From positions 99,848,657 through 99,912,656 of the forward strand of contig NC_134463.1 in NCBI RefSeq assembly GCF_047948215.1: a stretch of 64,000 nt of DNA, in the 5' to 3' direction. The translations under genes were made by a program, and so were the position numbers. Shown in pieces: positions 33,971 through 44,852 of the stretch (position 1 is the stretch's first letter; the number at the start of each line of letters is the position of its first letter). The DNA is from Lycorma delicatula (Eukaryota > Arthropoda > Insecta > Hemiptera > Fulgoridae). The notes beneath the pieces were generated by a model. That model did no database searches. It was given only the letters and a program-made list of their open reading frames with translations, and was not told where the DNA came from.

Positions 33971-34054
33971 GCATAAGAAAGAGCAGTATTAAAAACTAGT
34001 TGGATAGGGAACATTCTTGTCTAACTCTTTTTTAATACTGCTTCTTTCTTATGC
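33971..34054. repeat. inverted duplication in LINE-A copy 3 (second)
   Basis: GCATAAGAAAGAGCAGTATT (33971-33990) and its flanks are matched, with a one-base difference, by AATACTGCTTCTTTCTTATG near 34033-34053. The loop is about 33 nt. Confidence 0.88.
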
Positions 34055-34655
34055 TTTTTTATCTTTACATAGAACTAGCAGTTAATGATAAAGAACAGTT
34101 TAGATTCAGAGTAACAGTGCAAGGTGAAAAGATAAAGATGGTACAATTTGCTGGTGATATAATAATTTCTAGGTGAAAGTAAAAAAATTTAGAAGGAAAA
34201 TTGAATGACTTGGATATGTCATATTTAAGAACTACTGCATGAAAATAAACAAGAACACAATGAAAGTAATGAAATGTAGTAGAAATAAAGTAGATGGACC
34301 ACTGAATATAAAAATAGGATGAGAAAACACCGTGGATGTAGAAGAATTTTGTTATTTGGAAAGTAGAAGTACTAAATATGGATAAAGCAGGAGTGATATA
34401 AAATACTAAATAGCACAGGTGAAACATAATTTTGAAATTTGTATGATCAGAGTACCTAAGAAGAAGAGATTAGAAGCTTTTGAAATGTGGTGCTATAGGA
34501 GAATGTTAAAAATCAGATGGGTGGATAAATTGACAAATGAAGAGGTGCTGCGGCAAATTGGAGGGACAGGTAGATAGATGGACAACTGGCACTAGATAGG
34601 GAATCTTGGAGAGCTGAATCAAACCAGTCAATGACTGAAGACAAAAAAAATAGTG

Positions 34656-36040
34656 TAGGTTGTAAAAGTGATAAATTTAAAAAAATATACCTCGAAAAAG
34701 AAGGGAAGATTATATATACTTTAAAATCTATACTGTCGTATAGATTTAAACTAAGACTAAGTCATTTAGTTTAAATGACTAAAACTAAAACTTAGTTTAA
34801 TTTAGACTAAAACTATTTTCTTATTTTTTATACGTTTACTATTGGGTAAATATTTATCCTATTTATATCTGCAATAATGGTACTGTATTTAGTAGATAAA
34901 CTGTTGAATACTTCATTATGTCGTTATCTAGCGGTTTAAAAATGTACCAACAGCGTGTTTCAAAACACTAAACAGAGTAAGTATCTGTCTGTTGTAATTT
35001 TTTTTCTCTATTGTAAATAATGAATAATAATAATTAAACCGACTAAAACTAGTATCTTCTGGTTTTTCTTTTGGGTTTCATCTATTAAATAAAATAAACC
35101 TCGATTAAAATTAAAATTCTCCAGTTACTTTAATAAAGCTGTAATATACTTACAATAACATTTTAAGCAATATTTATCATTTTTAGAATAAAATTAATAT
35201 TAATTAATAATATAACTGAATGCAAATATAATCACGTAATCAACAGTACATTAAAGCCTGGTCTTTAAATAATAATTGAGGAGTTGTATATTCATTTCTT
35301 TAATAACTCAGTTAATTTTGCACTGCAATATTCTGGAAATATTTGGTTGAGATAGTTGAAATTAGAAAATATTAGAAAAGAAGCAAAATACTGAAATTGT
35401 ATTTATGTATTAATAGAGTAACTATATTTCAAAAGTTTTGTATTATACTTGTTAAATTTAAATTCAAAGGGTTGTTCACAAACATCCACACAAATTTATA
35501 TTCATGAAAAATTTCTTTAACCATTCTCATCATCTTACTGAAGTTATTAATAGTGTTAAAAATTAACCAGCAGCATTTAAGATTTTTTCATAAGTTCTAA
35601 ATTTTTTTCTGTGGATTGTAAATTCACTACATTTTTACCCAAGTTTTATTCAGATTAGGAAGGTTTTTATATGATTGGATTAGTTATGTCCAACTTCTTC
35701 AGTAAACATTATTTACACTACCTCTGTGCTCTACGTTTAACATCATGAACTCTACGTTTAACATCATATAATTTCTCTAAAATTCTCTATTGTTAAACAT
35801 GAACAATGATAAGTTAAAAGAAATGTATCTGGAAACTTTGAAAATCACTGATCCTTTGAATGCACCTCAATCATGAAAAATATAACCAAGTAGAAATCAA
35901 AACAAAATAACATTGCAGGATAATGAAACTCATTGTGGCTTATTAACTTTTTGTTTCATACTGAAGGTGAACATACAACTAACAAAAAATAAATTTAAAT
36001 AATTTACTTTTCAAATACTTTGAAATATCCTTCTAAAAAA
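34656..36040. other. AT-rich gene-free stretch
   Basis: No gene. Simple AGACTAAAACTA/TTTAGTTTAA repeats occur at about 34745-34815, and a short tandem CTCTACGTTTAACATCAT unit lies near 35728-35768. Confidence 0.45.
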
Positions 36041-36042
36041 AG

Positions 36043-36270
36043 TAGGGTGGAGTGATAGTATCATGGCCTTTCACATAGAGGTCCCCGGTCAAATTGTGGT
36101 CAGGGACGGCATTCTTAATATGCTACAAAATTTCCATTCCATATTCCCAAGAACACATGCTTTGAAGGTTACAATTGCACAATTCCTTCCTTCCTCAGTG
36201 ATGTTCCAGGTAGTACTTACTATTAAGAGTGGTAAGTATCTTGAAGTGATTAGGAATATTAAGTAAATCT
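36043..36270 (+). repeat. SINE-1 copy, diverged
   Basis: Degenerate head (GGTGGAGTGATAGTATCATG for the A-box arm; CGGTCAAATTGTGG in place of the B box), then the SINE-1 body TATGCTACAAAATTTCC and a CTTTGAAGGTTACA block as at 6.8 kb. The B box is damaged, so independent transcription is unlikely. Confidence 0.75.
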
Positions 36271-37290
36271 AGTGTCAATGATTTTTTTGTGTTTGTCAAA
36301 TTTAGCTTTTTTAAATCTTAATCAAAGAACACTACTGCAAAAGTATGCTGTAAGAATATTAGCTTCATCCATCAACAGCTTATGGGTGCAAAGTGCTGGG
36401 TAAGCCACCCAATCTATTTTGGTGAAGAGTTGAGAGTTACTTGATGCCAAGTTCAGACTATAGAAAGTTACTTGAAAATTTCATACTTAAATTGTCCAAT
36501 CTTCATCTGGTATTCAGAATGAAGCCATGTATTATTATTATATCTGAAGCTTATTCAGCATTTTATGATTTTCTGTTATGGCATAAGTTTCATATATTCT
36601 GTTATTAAAATTCCCTTGGCAGTTCTAACATTTTCTGCCTAATATTTTTCAGTTCAGTATTAAACATTTGAATTTTTTAGATACTAATATTTTTTAAATA
36701 CAATCCAATGGTTGGTGGACAAAACCCACAATTCAATTGCAAAACCTAGTTCCATGCAATTCAGATTAATGAAATGGTATAAGAAAATGAGAGCTACTCA
36801 AAATTTGGATTGGCTTATTTTATAATGCCATGTAATATCATAATTAGTATGAGATTTAAAAGATAATTATTAACAAGTATATTTAATTAACATTTACATA
36901 CAATAAGGTGTGCTGTTTTATTAATAATAAAAATATTAAAAGATTGAATTGTCAATTGTCTCTCTTGATTGACTTAGGTGAAACTATAACTACCAAGGTG
37001 GATCAAATTAGGTACTTGACTAAACTGTAATGTAAACATTTTTGTAATCTCACAAATATGTTTAGATTTTGTTAGAATTTGAAAATAAATTGTTTTATGG
37101 TAATTTTTAACTTTGATAACTGAGGATTTGAGAATGGGGTAAAAAAATTTATTGTAAATAAAATGCTTTGTTATTTTTTTTTAAATGAAAATAAGTCATA
37201 ATTATTTTTATCATGTTTATAATAGCATGCTTTTGTGATTTTGATGACTACTGTAATTTTACTTAAATAAATTTCTTGAAAAGAATGTCA
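36271..37290. other. AT-rich gene-free stretch
   Basis: Nothing recognised. Confidence 0.45.
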
Positions 37291-37297
37291 CTTACTT

Positions 37298-37545
37298 TAT
37301 CATTTATGTCATTGATTTGATTTAAATTTGATCTAAAATCAGTGGAATCTTTCTTTTCAAATTCCCCACCATCATGATCTACATAAATTCATCATTGTTG
37401 TGAATATTCCATTTATAGTATTTCAATTCTATACTATTATGAGAATTTATTGTGATTGGTTGGCCAATCAATTTATTGTTTTTCTACCTTTGCCACATTT
37501 ATAAGTCTCTTGTGTTATTTACATCTATTTTAGCTTTTTTCTAAA
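37298..37545 (+). repeat. repeat B, copy 1
   Basis: A roughly 245-bp block repeated about 1 kb downstream at 38290-38545. It shares ATTGATTTGATTTAAATTTG, ATCTAAAATCAGTGGAATCT and ATTGTTGTGAATATTCCA, with substitutions and a small indel. A shorter third copy lies at 48.95-49.06 kb. Confidence 0.9.
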
Positions 37546-38289
37546 TATAATGCAAAATACTTATTCCTTTTCGATGCTTAATGTAAGCTTTATGAATATC
37601 ATTGCGAACAGATCATATTTAATTTTTTTAAATGAAATTTCTTAAAATTAAAAAAAAATGGTTTGTGTGAATTCGTTTAGTATATTTGTGATGTGTGTTT
37701 CAATATTTCATAAATGTCAAGTTGTTAATATTGGTGGATTTATGATTTGCTTCTATGACTTGATTGGTAAATTTTGACTATAAACTGGTATGGAGCATGT
37801 TTAAGTGTTCATTGTATCTTTGTTTAAAGCTGCATCTCATTTAATGTTTGAACATTGCACATTTAAAGTAAATTAATCTGTATATTCTGAGTTGTTTGGT
37901 TGTTATTTTGTTTGTTTTATTTTAGTTGTTTGGAATATAATGTTATTTTTGTTTTGTTTATCCATAAAAAATCTCCTCACATATTTCTGTCTGATTTACA
38001 GCTTTCAATTTATAATTTTTGATAAACACCTGAAACAACAGCCATCCCACCATTGTCTGCAGTTCAGTTTAGTAAATTAGTGTTAATGTGAATACCATTT
38101 CACATTATACCAGTTAAACAGAGCATTTCAGTGCAAAGTTTCTGACTTGTCATTCCTTTAATATTTTTATCTGCTGTAATGCAAATTAACTTGTTTCCAC
38201 TGTATGTCAGTTGTAAATCTCAAATCTCTTTTTAAAATTTATGCATTCAGACACAGTTGTATTTTAAATACAACTTTATTACATACAAC

Positions 38290-38545
38290 TTAATCATTTA
38301 TATCATTGATTTGATTTAAATTTGATCTAAAATCAGTGGAATCTTTCTTTTCAAATTTTCCACCATCATGAGCTGCATAAATTCTTCATTGTTGTGAATA
38401 TTCCACTTATAGTATTTCAATTCTATACTATTAGACTGTACTGAGAATTTATTGTGATCGCTTGGCTAATTGAGTTTTTTTACCTTTACCACATTTGTAA
38501 ATCTCTTTTGTTATTTGCATCTTTTTTAGCTTTTTTCTAATTGAT
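38290..38545 (+). repeat. repeat B, copy 2
   Basis: A direct duplicate of the block at 37.3 kb. It lies immediately upstream of the transposase relic at 38.6 kb, so it may be the left non-coding part of that element. Confidence 0.9.
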
Positions 38546-38594
38546 TTTTACTGAATTAGTTTTTTCTGTACTACCTGCTAACATTACTATGGTT

Positions 38595-39560
38595 AAATTG
38601 TATAATGAAGTTTGTGAGTTGTTCAGTTTAACATTTAATAATTCTAACCCTATTCAAAAGGAACAGTGTCAAAAATCATCAAATGATTTGAAGAAACAGG
38701 GAGCAGGGAAAGCCAGGTAGGCTTAAATCTGCAACAAATAATAACAAATCATTAGAGATTATGCAAGAATTAATTAAGAATCTTCATTTTCTGATTTAAA
38801 CAGTAGCACAAGAAAATAAAATTAGCCGAATTTCAGTGATTCTAACATCAAAAAGTGAAAATTTCAATCTCTTCAAAATTGATCTGGTGTAAGAACTTAG
38901 TGAAGATGACTATGATCTAAGACTTCAGTTCTGCAAAATTATGTTGAGCAATATTTGTTCAAATCCTAATTTATTAAACATAATTTTTAGTGATGAGAGA
39001 CCCCATTTTTTTAAAAATGGCAATATAAATTACCATAATTGTTGATACCAGACTGATATTAACCCACAAATGGTATCGTAAGGCATATACACAGTAGCCA
39101 TTCAAAGTAGATGTACAGACAGGTATTGTTGGTGGATGACTGATAGGAACCTATATTTATTGATGGAAATTTAAATGCAGTGAAATATTAGGCTTCTTGA
39201 CCATGTCATCCCAAACATTCAAAAATTTGTTGGCCACAACTTCCAAAACATTTGGTTTCAACAAGATGGTGTCCCGCCTCATGTTGTTGAGTCAAATAGA
39301 ATGGCCAGAGAGATCACCTGACTTTTCATAATCGTATTACTTTCTACGGAGCCAGTTAAAAAGTATTATTTATCATAATGAGCTCCAAAATATTGATGAT
39401 TTACTTAACAGAATTTCAGAATCAGCATAAAATATCTTTTTCAAAATCCAAACTTTATTCCACTGCCCTTTTGAGTACAGACATCGTACAACTTTTTTTA
39501 TTTATACCTTTTTCTTGTATTAAAGAGACCTTTAAAATGATGTATCACACAAAGGATGTT
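38595..39560 (+). pseudogene. IS630/Tc1-mariner-type transposase relic
   Basis: Plus-strand frames give an N-terminal helix-turn-helix remnant near 38650-38760. Then come LFKIDLV followed by ELSEDDYDLRLQFCKIMLSN, NIIFSDERPHFFKNGNINYH (first catalytic Asp in FSDE), TGIVGG, IDGNLNAVKY, IWFQQDGVPPHVV (second Asp in QQDG) and WPERSPDFS..SYYFLRSQLK (third acidic region), then LNRISESA. This is the full block order of the family, more complete than the copies at 1.9, 14.9 and 17.6 kb. Stops and frameshifts inactivate it. It is flanked by repeats B (left) and C (right), probably the non-coding ends of the element. Confidence 0.85.
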
Positions 39561-39734
39561 ACCATTTAAAATATCAGTTACAATATCTGGACCTCCCCCC
39601 CACCGCCAAGAAGAGGTTGAAATTCTATTTCTCATCAATAGGTAAAGTAGTTGACCAATACCTTAACCTGAAAATTACAGTATTCTATCTGGATTGGTTT
39701 TAAAGTTGCTGAGGGGTTATATTTTTAAAAGTAG

Positions 39735-39950
39735 TATGATTCACTGTATATCAAATGTAATAAGTGATAAAAAAAAAAAAATTAAATAATGGGAGAAATG
39801 AAATGTATGAAAAATACTCACATGGGTGGGCATCTATGGATACTGAATACCACATACTGTTCTTAATTATCACCTCACAGCTGGCCCAGTAATAAGTAAA
39901 AAAGAAATACGATATAGAAAATGTTTTCACATCAGCATTCATTTATTATT
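39735..39950 (+). repeat. repeat C, copy 1
   Basis: Shares AATGTAATAAGTGATAAAAA, GAAATGAAATG and a CCACATACTGTTCT-type block with 49.09-49.22 kb, and a TTTATTATTTTTAAAGTCTA block with 49.60 kb. It lies right of the transposase relic at 38.6 kb and is probably that element's right end. Confidence 0.75.
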
Positions 39951-40498
39951 TTTAAAGTCTACATATGAATATATTTGTTTTACCTATCCATAATACGAAA
40001 GATTTTGCTTCCAACAGTTTTTACTTCAAAACTATTCTTCAGGACTACATAGAGTTTTCTATAAACTAATTATAAACTAGAGTCTACAAACATACTAATA
40101 TTTTTAATGAAGAAAAACATGTTCTGACGTATAAAACAAATATATCAAACTAAATTTATGAAACTAAACACAAATAAATATCTAAATGAGGCCAGTGGAT
40201 TTAAAATAACACTAATAAAAAACTTTTAGAACAAGAAATAAAAAAAGCTGAATAACAAAGCACTTTCATAATACTCACAAATTCACAGTATGTGAAAAAA
40301 AAAATGAAACCAAGGACTCATATGCACATATAAAACAAATATAGAATTAAGCTGAAAAGTTACTGCAATAAAATGACTAAAAATATACAAACATGTTTTA
40401 CATAAAAATATGGTTTACGAATAAATACACATTTTGGTTGTTATCAAAATTAGTAATTAAAGAAAAGTAAATATAAACAAATAATGAGCACATGAAGC

Positions 40499-40662
40499 GA
40501 TACAAAAATAATTTTCTTTTGCTTGATGAGTTAATTCACCACATAAGCTTAAAAATTATGTTTGGAAATATGAAAATTGGGATACAAAAATAATTTTCTT
40601 TTGCTTGATGAGTTAATTCACCACATAAGCTTAAAAATTATGTTTGGAAATATGAAAATTGG
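40499..40662. repeat. exact tandem duplication, 82-bp unit
   Basis: 40499-40580 and 40581-40662 are identical by eye (GATACAAAAATAATTTTC .. ATGAAAATTGG). It directly abuts the end of a SINE-1 copy. Identity suggests a recent event or an assembly duplication. Confidence 0.95.
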
Positions 40663-40775
40663 AATTTTGTAGCAAATTAAAATTGTAATACCTGACTAGG
40701 ATTTAAATCCAGGACCTCTAAATGAACGGTCAAGACAAAACTTCTCTGCTACAGAAATTGGAAAATTATTTTTAT
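40663..40775 (-). repeat. SINE-1 copy, diverged
   Basis: Minus strand: head near 40755 (CTGTAGCAGAGAAG), CCTGGATTTAAATCCTAGTC over the B box, then the TTTGCTACAAAATTCC body. The B box reads GGATTTAAATCC and is weakened. Confidence 0.75.
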
Positions 40776-40882
40776 TTATTAATTAAAAGGAAAACTAAAA
40801 AGAAAAAATACTACAACCTTATTGGGTTCAGTTTAGTTTATAAGACAGTTAAAGATTAAACAGTTCGATTCATAAGACAAAA

Positions 40883-41212
40883 GTTAGCAATATTTAAGTA
40901 CACTTCAAGTCCAGGGGAAGATTTAATGTGTATTAGAAAAACTTTTGATTTCAACTTTTACTAATCACAGTAATGTTATGTTACCTTTAATTTTTGAATT
41001 TTTGTTTTATTTTATTAATTCAAGAAAAAATTGTTACTCTTCCATCAATAAGTTAGCAATATTTAATATACCTCAAGTCTAGAGGAAAATTTAATGTGAA
41101 TTAGAATAACATTTTATTTCAACTTGTACTAATCACAGTAATGTTACCTTTAATTTTTGAATTTCTGTTGTTATTAATTCAAGAAAAGATTGTTACTCCT
41201 TCATCAATGTTT
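40883..41212. repeat. imperfect tandem duplication, about 165-bp unit
   Basis: Unit 1 (40883-41051) and unit 2 (41052-41212) both run GTTAGCAATATTTAA, AAGTC, TTTAATGTG, CTAATCACAGTAATGTTA, CTTTAATTTTTGAATTT, TTAATTCAAGAAAA, TTGTTACTC. A related block occurs at 47.93-48.11 kb inside repeat D. Confidence 0.9.
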
Positions 41213-43025
41213 ATTGTTTTGTTTTTATGTTTATCTTTTACTGCTTCCTTTATTAATTATGCATGTTTAGTTATACATTTTTACTTTTGTAGACTATAGA
41301 ACACAAGCTCATGTACTCTTACTTCTTTTGTAAATATCTTGGTGATCATAGAAGTATATTAAATTTTCTACATATACTATATTTCACATTATATAAAAAT
41401 TTAATTATATTACCATAGTAATAAATCAAGTATAAAAATTTAATTAATTAGATTTTATGAAAATTTATCATCAGTTATTAGAGGATTGATTAAAACAATT
41501 TATAGTTATGTTTCAACAGACAGCATACTATCTAATGTCCAGGCATCAGTTAGGATTTAAATATTCTTATGTTTACAACATTAAGAGGTTTGAAATGATG
41601 AGTGATCATCACAGAATAAATTAATAGAATCAACAACAACTAACCAGTACAAAACTCAAGTAGGAGTAGAGGATAGAGGTTAGATCAACTACAAGTGGTG
41701 ATAAAAAAAAAATTGTTGAGACTGGAACAGGTAGTTGGTTGCCTTGCAAATGAAGACTATTAGAGGTATTAGTTAAAATCAGTCAGTAAAGTTAGTTTCT
41801 GGGTAAATTCCAGGAAATCACTTTTATTTGAAGATTTTATTTTTAATGATTATTTTTATGAAAAGTCATTCCGTGCTATAAAGTATAATGAAAGAGTTAA
41901 GTGATTTGAAATATTGTTGAAAAAATTTTTAGTGTGGATTAATTTTTTTTCTGAGCCAGCTTTTCAGTTTCTCTTTCTGCATCTTCCACGGGACCATACT
42001 TTCTTTAAAAAAAATATTTATGTATATTAGCAAAAAATTAGTCAGGATGGAGTAAAACACAGGTAACTCTATCCTTACCAGGCTGGTGATTTTCTGGTTT
42101 GTATCTCTGTTGCATGATATGAGTATTACTGACTCATTCTTTTTAGTTGCATAACTCAACAGTTTTATCTTTTCGTAAATTATAAATGGAAGTTCCAATG
42201 ATTTGATTTTTTAGCAAGTTTTTTCACAACCACGGGTTTGTTGGTGTAGCAACTGTTGCAAGTAAGGAATCAACTCAGAAAAGGGACTTAACTTTGGAAG
42301 AAAAAGATTTAGCCATAACAATCACATGTCAAATATAAAACTTTTATCTGAAAAAAACATTCTAAAGTAATTTGCAGTAAATGTTATAAATAATAAAATG
42401 CTATCTTTATCAAAGTATTCCTTACTGAAATATTTTAAACAGTATTTTAAAATCAAAAATTAGAGTTACAAAAAATATTTTTAAAGTATGAAATGTAAAA
42501 TTTTACTCTTACCTGACTTTTTTTTTCATTTTAAAATAATTAAATATTGCGTGACTTGCTTTCATGCAGATTTTTCCAAAGGCCTTTCAAAGCTTAATTA
42601 TTGCATTCTTTCTCGTATACTATCCTGTACCTATAGGTAATTGCCAATCACAGTTGAAAAAGAAACACATGTAGGCACTACACACAACAGAATCAAATTT
42701 TACAAACCATCTGTTAGAAACAGATCACATACACCAAGATAAAAAATACAAATTTTATATGTAGTATATGAAACCAAGTTCTAACTCAACTTGAAAATAC
42801 AAAATTTATAATCATAAGAAATTTAAAAAAAAAAAACAATATTTTAAACAGCCTAGATTAAATATTTTACTGATTACATACATAAAAGATTTCCTAACCT
42901 TTTAAAAATGCCCATGATAGCTTCAGTGCAGGAGTACGATCATTTTGTCTTATCTCATCATATTGTTTTATTATTAACAGTTTAGAAAATATCTTTGTGC
43001 CTACTTGTCTGATGATAACTTTTTA
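41213..43025. other. AT-rich gene-free stretch
   Basis: No gene recognised. The first 250 bp continue repeat D-like sequence; the rest is AT-rich. The ORF at 41929-42198 (minus) has no domain. Confidence 0.4.
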
Positions 43026-43029
43026 TTTT

Positions 43030-43165
43030 TAGATTTAATACTATAGAGCAGTATCTGGTGTTCTGTAATCACAGATGCCCAGCCCAATCCTGTCAATTCA
43101 CATTTTTTTAGGTTTAATACTATAGAGCAGTCAGTATCCGGTGTTCTGTACACATAGATGCCCAA
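43030..43165. repeat. imperfect tandem duplication, about 77-bp unit
   Basis: TTTAATACTATAGAGCAGT followed by GGTGTTCTGTA and AGATGCCCA occurs at about 43033-43081 and again at 43110-43165. The second unit has a small duplication (CAGTCAGTAT). Confidence 0.9.
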
Positions 43166-43413
43166 AGTATTTTTCCATGCATTTTATTCAGCTACATGAA
43201 AAGAGATTTGAGAAGTGTAAAAGAGTTGTGTTGAATTACCAAGGTCAGAGATTTTGTACTGATATGAATGCTCCCCCCTAAAAGTTTCCAAGTTTTTCAT
43301 CTGGAAATAACTCAAAATAGCAGGAAATACTGATACTAACAATAACCAGATTGGAGAAATAACCCAGTTACCCAGTGCAACCATTTTATTACCATTTTTA
43401 TAACCATTTATAT

Positions 43414-43601
43414 TATAAATATAATTAAGCAAACTTAATCTAGCGCTTGCTGCACTCGCTAATCAATAGTAATGTTTTTGAGTATTTAAATAATTAATTC
43501 TGTAATTATTGCAATTATTTATTATTTAAATAATCAAAACATTACCGTTAATTAGTCGAGGTTAGCAAGCATAGGTTAAATTTGATTAGATTATATTTAT
43601 A
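43414..43601. mobile_element. hairpin MITE-like element, about 188 bp
   Basis: The two halves are imperfect reverse complements along their whole length: TATAAATATAATT, then GCTTGCTGCACTCGCTAAT, then GTAATGTTTTTGAGTATTTAA on the left, mirrored by TTAAATAATCAAAACATTAC, ATTAGTCGAGGTTAGCAAGC and TTATATTTATA on the right. There is no coding capacity. This fits a fold-back MITE; the superfamily is unknown. Confidence 0.7.
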
Positions 43602-43804
43602 ATTTATATCTATAATTATAAGCAATAATGCATATATTTTTAATATTTAAAATATGTTAATATGTGTTTTAAATGACTGGTATAACATAAAACAGCATAT
43701 TAGTGTGTTATTAAGTTATTTGTCAACCTGGTTATTGTAAATATCATTATTTTCTGTTATTTTGAATTATTTTCTGGTGAAAAACTTGCAAACTTTTAGG
43801 GGGG

Positions 43805-44345
43805 GAGAAACAAAAAGTACAGAATGCTGTATTTGACTATTATGAAACATGAAATCACACTAATGCATTATACTGAATTGTAAACTAAAGATGGATATAT
43901 ATGATACTGGTACTTATAGATCAGTAATGAATGTTTTCCAATAACCTCACAGTTAGTGTGAATAATTTTCATTTAATAGAAGAATATTTTTTTATACTCA
44001 GTTTATTGCTATGGTAATATAATATAAGTCAGTAATGTAAATTAGTACTTCAATGACTGATGAAATATATATAAAAATAAGTAGATTTCTTGAGTTTGTG
44101 TTCTGTACTTTATGTACGTTAACAGAAACTTTAAACAATATCTAAAATACAAACTTTTAAACTAGTAAAATACAAATACAAAACACAAAAAATACAGAAA
44201 AGTGAATTTATAGATAACCTAACTTTACCGTAAGTAACATTGAAACAAAATGTTTAGCTAATAACACAGTATACATTATGTAATATGAATTATTCAGCTG
44301 GATATTACACTTGTAACCTTCAGCTTACAAACTGGACTGTTTCCA
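43805..44345 (-). repeat. repeat D, inverted copy
   Basis: The reverse complement matches 47.87-48.49 kb over several blocks: GCTGGAAACAGTC, GTTATTAGCT, ACAGTAAAGTTAG or CGGTAAAGTTAGG, TACCAGTATCATA, CCATCTTTAGTTTA and GTGATTTCATRTTTCATAA. No coding sequence. Confidence 0.85.
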
Positions 44346-44807
44346 GCAAGATTATAGTATTTATATGGCTTTGAGTTTTTGTTTTATTTAATGATTTTTA
44401 CATTTACTTTAATATTTTCTTTAAATGCATTTTTCAAAACCTGAAGCACTGTATCTACCAGCATGAAAACACTCATGGTAGTATTTAAAGAAGCCCGACT
44501 TTATGCAAACATTAGCTCAAATCTAATTAAAATTTTTATAATTTCTTACTTAAATAACAACTTACCCTAACTGATTGATGATTTGTATCATATATATATA
44601 TTCAGTAAAGGTTGTGTGTCATGTGAGATAAAGTATTAACTGATTTTAGTTTTAACAATTTCACTGATTCTAATGATGTTTGGATATATGAAGCTAATGT
44701 GAATATATTTTAGGCTAAGTATTACTAAATACTACACATTAAAAATATAACCTAACATTTTCACATTTGAATTTTTGCATTGTCTTTCTATATAATGTAT
44801 TTGAGGT

Positions 44808-44813
<6 letters not shown>

Positions 44814-44841
<28 letters not shown>
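44814..44841. repeat. (TA)n microsatellite
   Basis: An uninterrupted TA run followed by CACACATA, lying just past the 3' end of the piggyBac relic. Confidence 0.95.

Positions 44842-44844
<3 letters not shown>

Positions 44845-44852
<8 letters not shown>

Larger units (their letters stand above)
33305..34655 (+). pseudogene. LINE-A copy 3, heavily decayed
   Basis: It aligns by eye to LINE-A copy 2 from GATGGAGCATACAGGATAGT onward. RT blocks remain: NGRKAPGIDGIPAELL (about 33480-33530), QFSFRKSIGTREEILALR, FIDLEK with the following FD lost, and FAGD where FADD is expected (about 34150), so a catalytic Asp is replaced by Gly. The 3' end keeps the CCAGTCAATGACTGAAGAC tail and an A-run. CTACATAAGTTAAAAT-type tandem repeats (33365-33430) and two inverted duplications disrupt it. 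Like copy 2 it lacks the RT B motif. Confidence 0.85.

Noticed and set aside
40499..41212. CRISPR-like array from repeated units
   Set aside because: Only two units of each tandem duplication, no short regular repeats with unique spacers, and a eukaryotic context.
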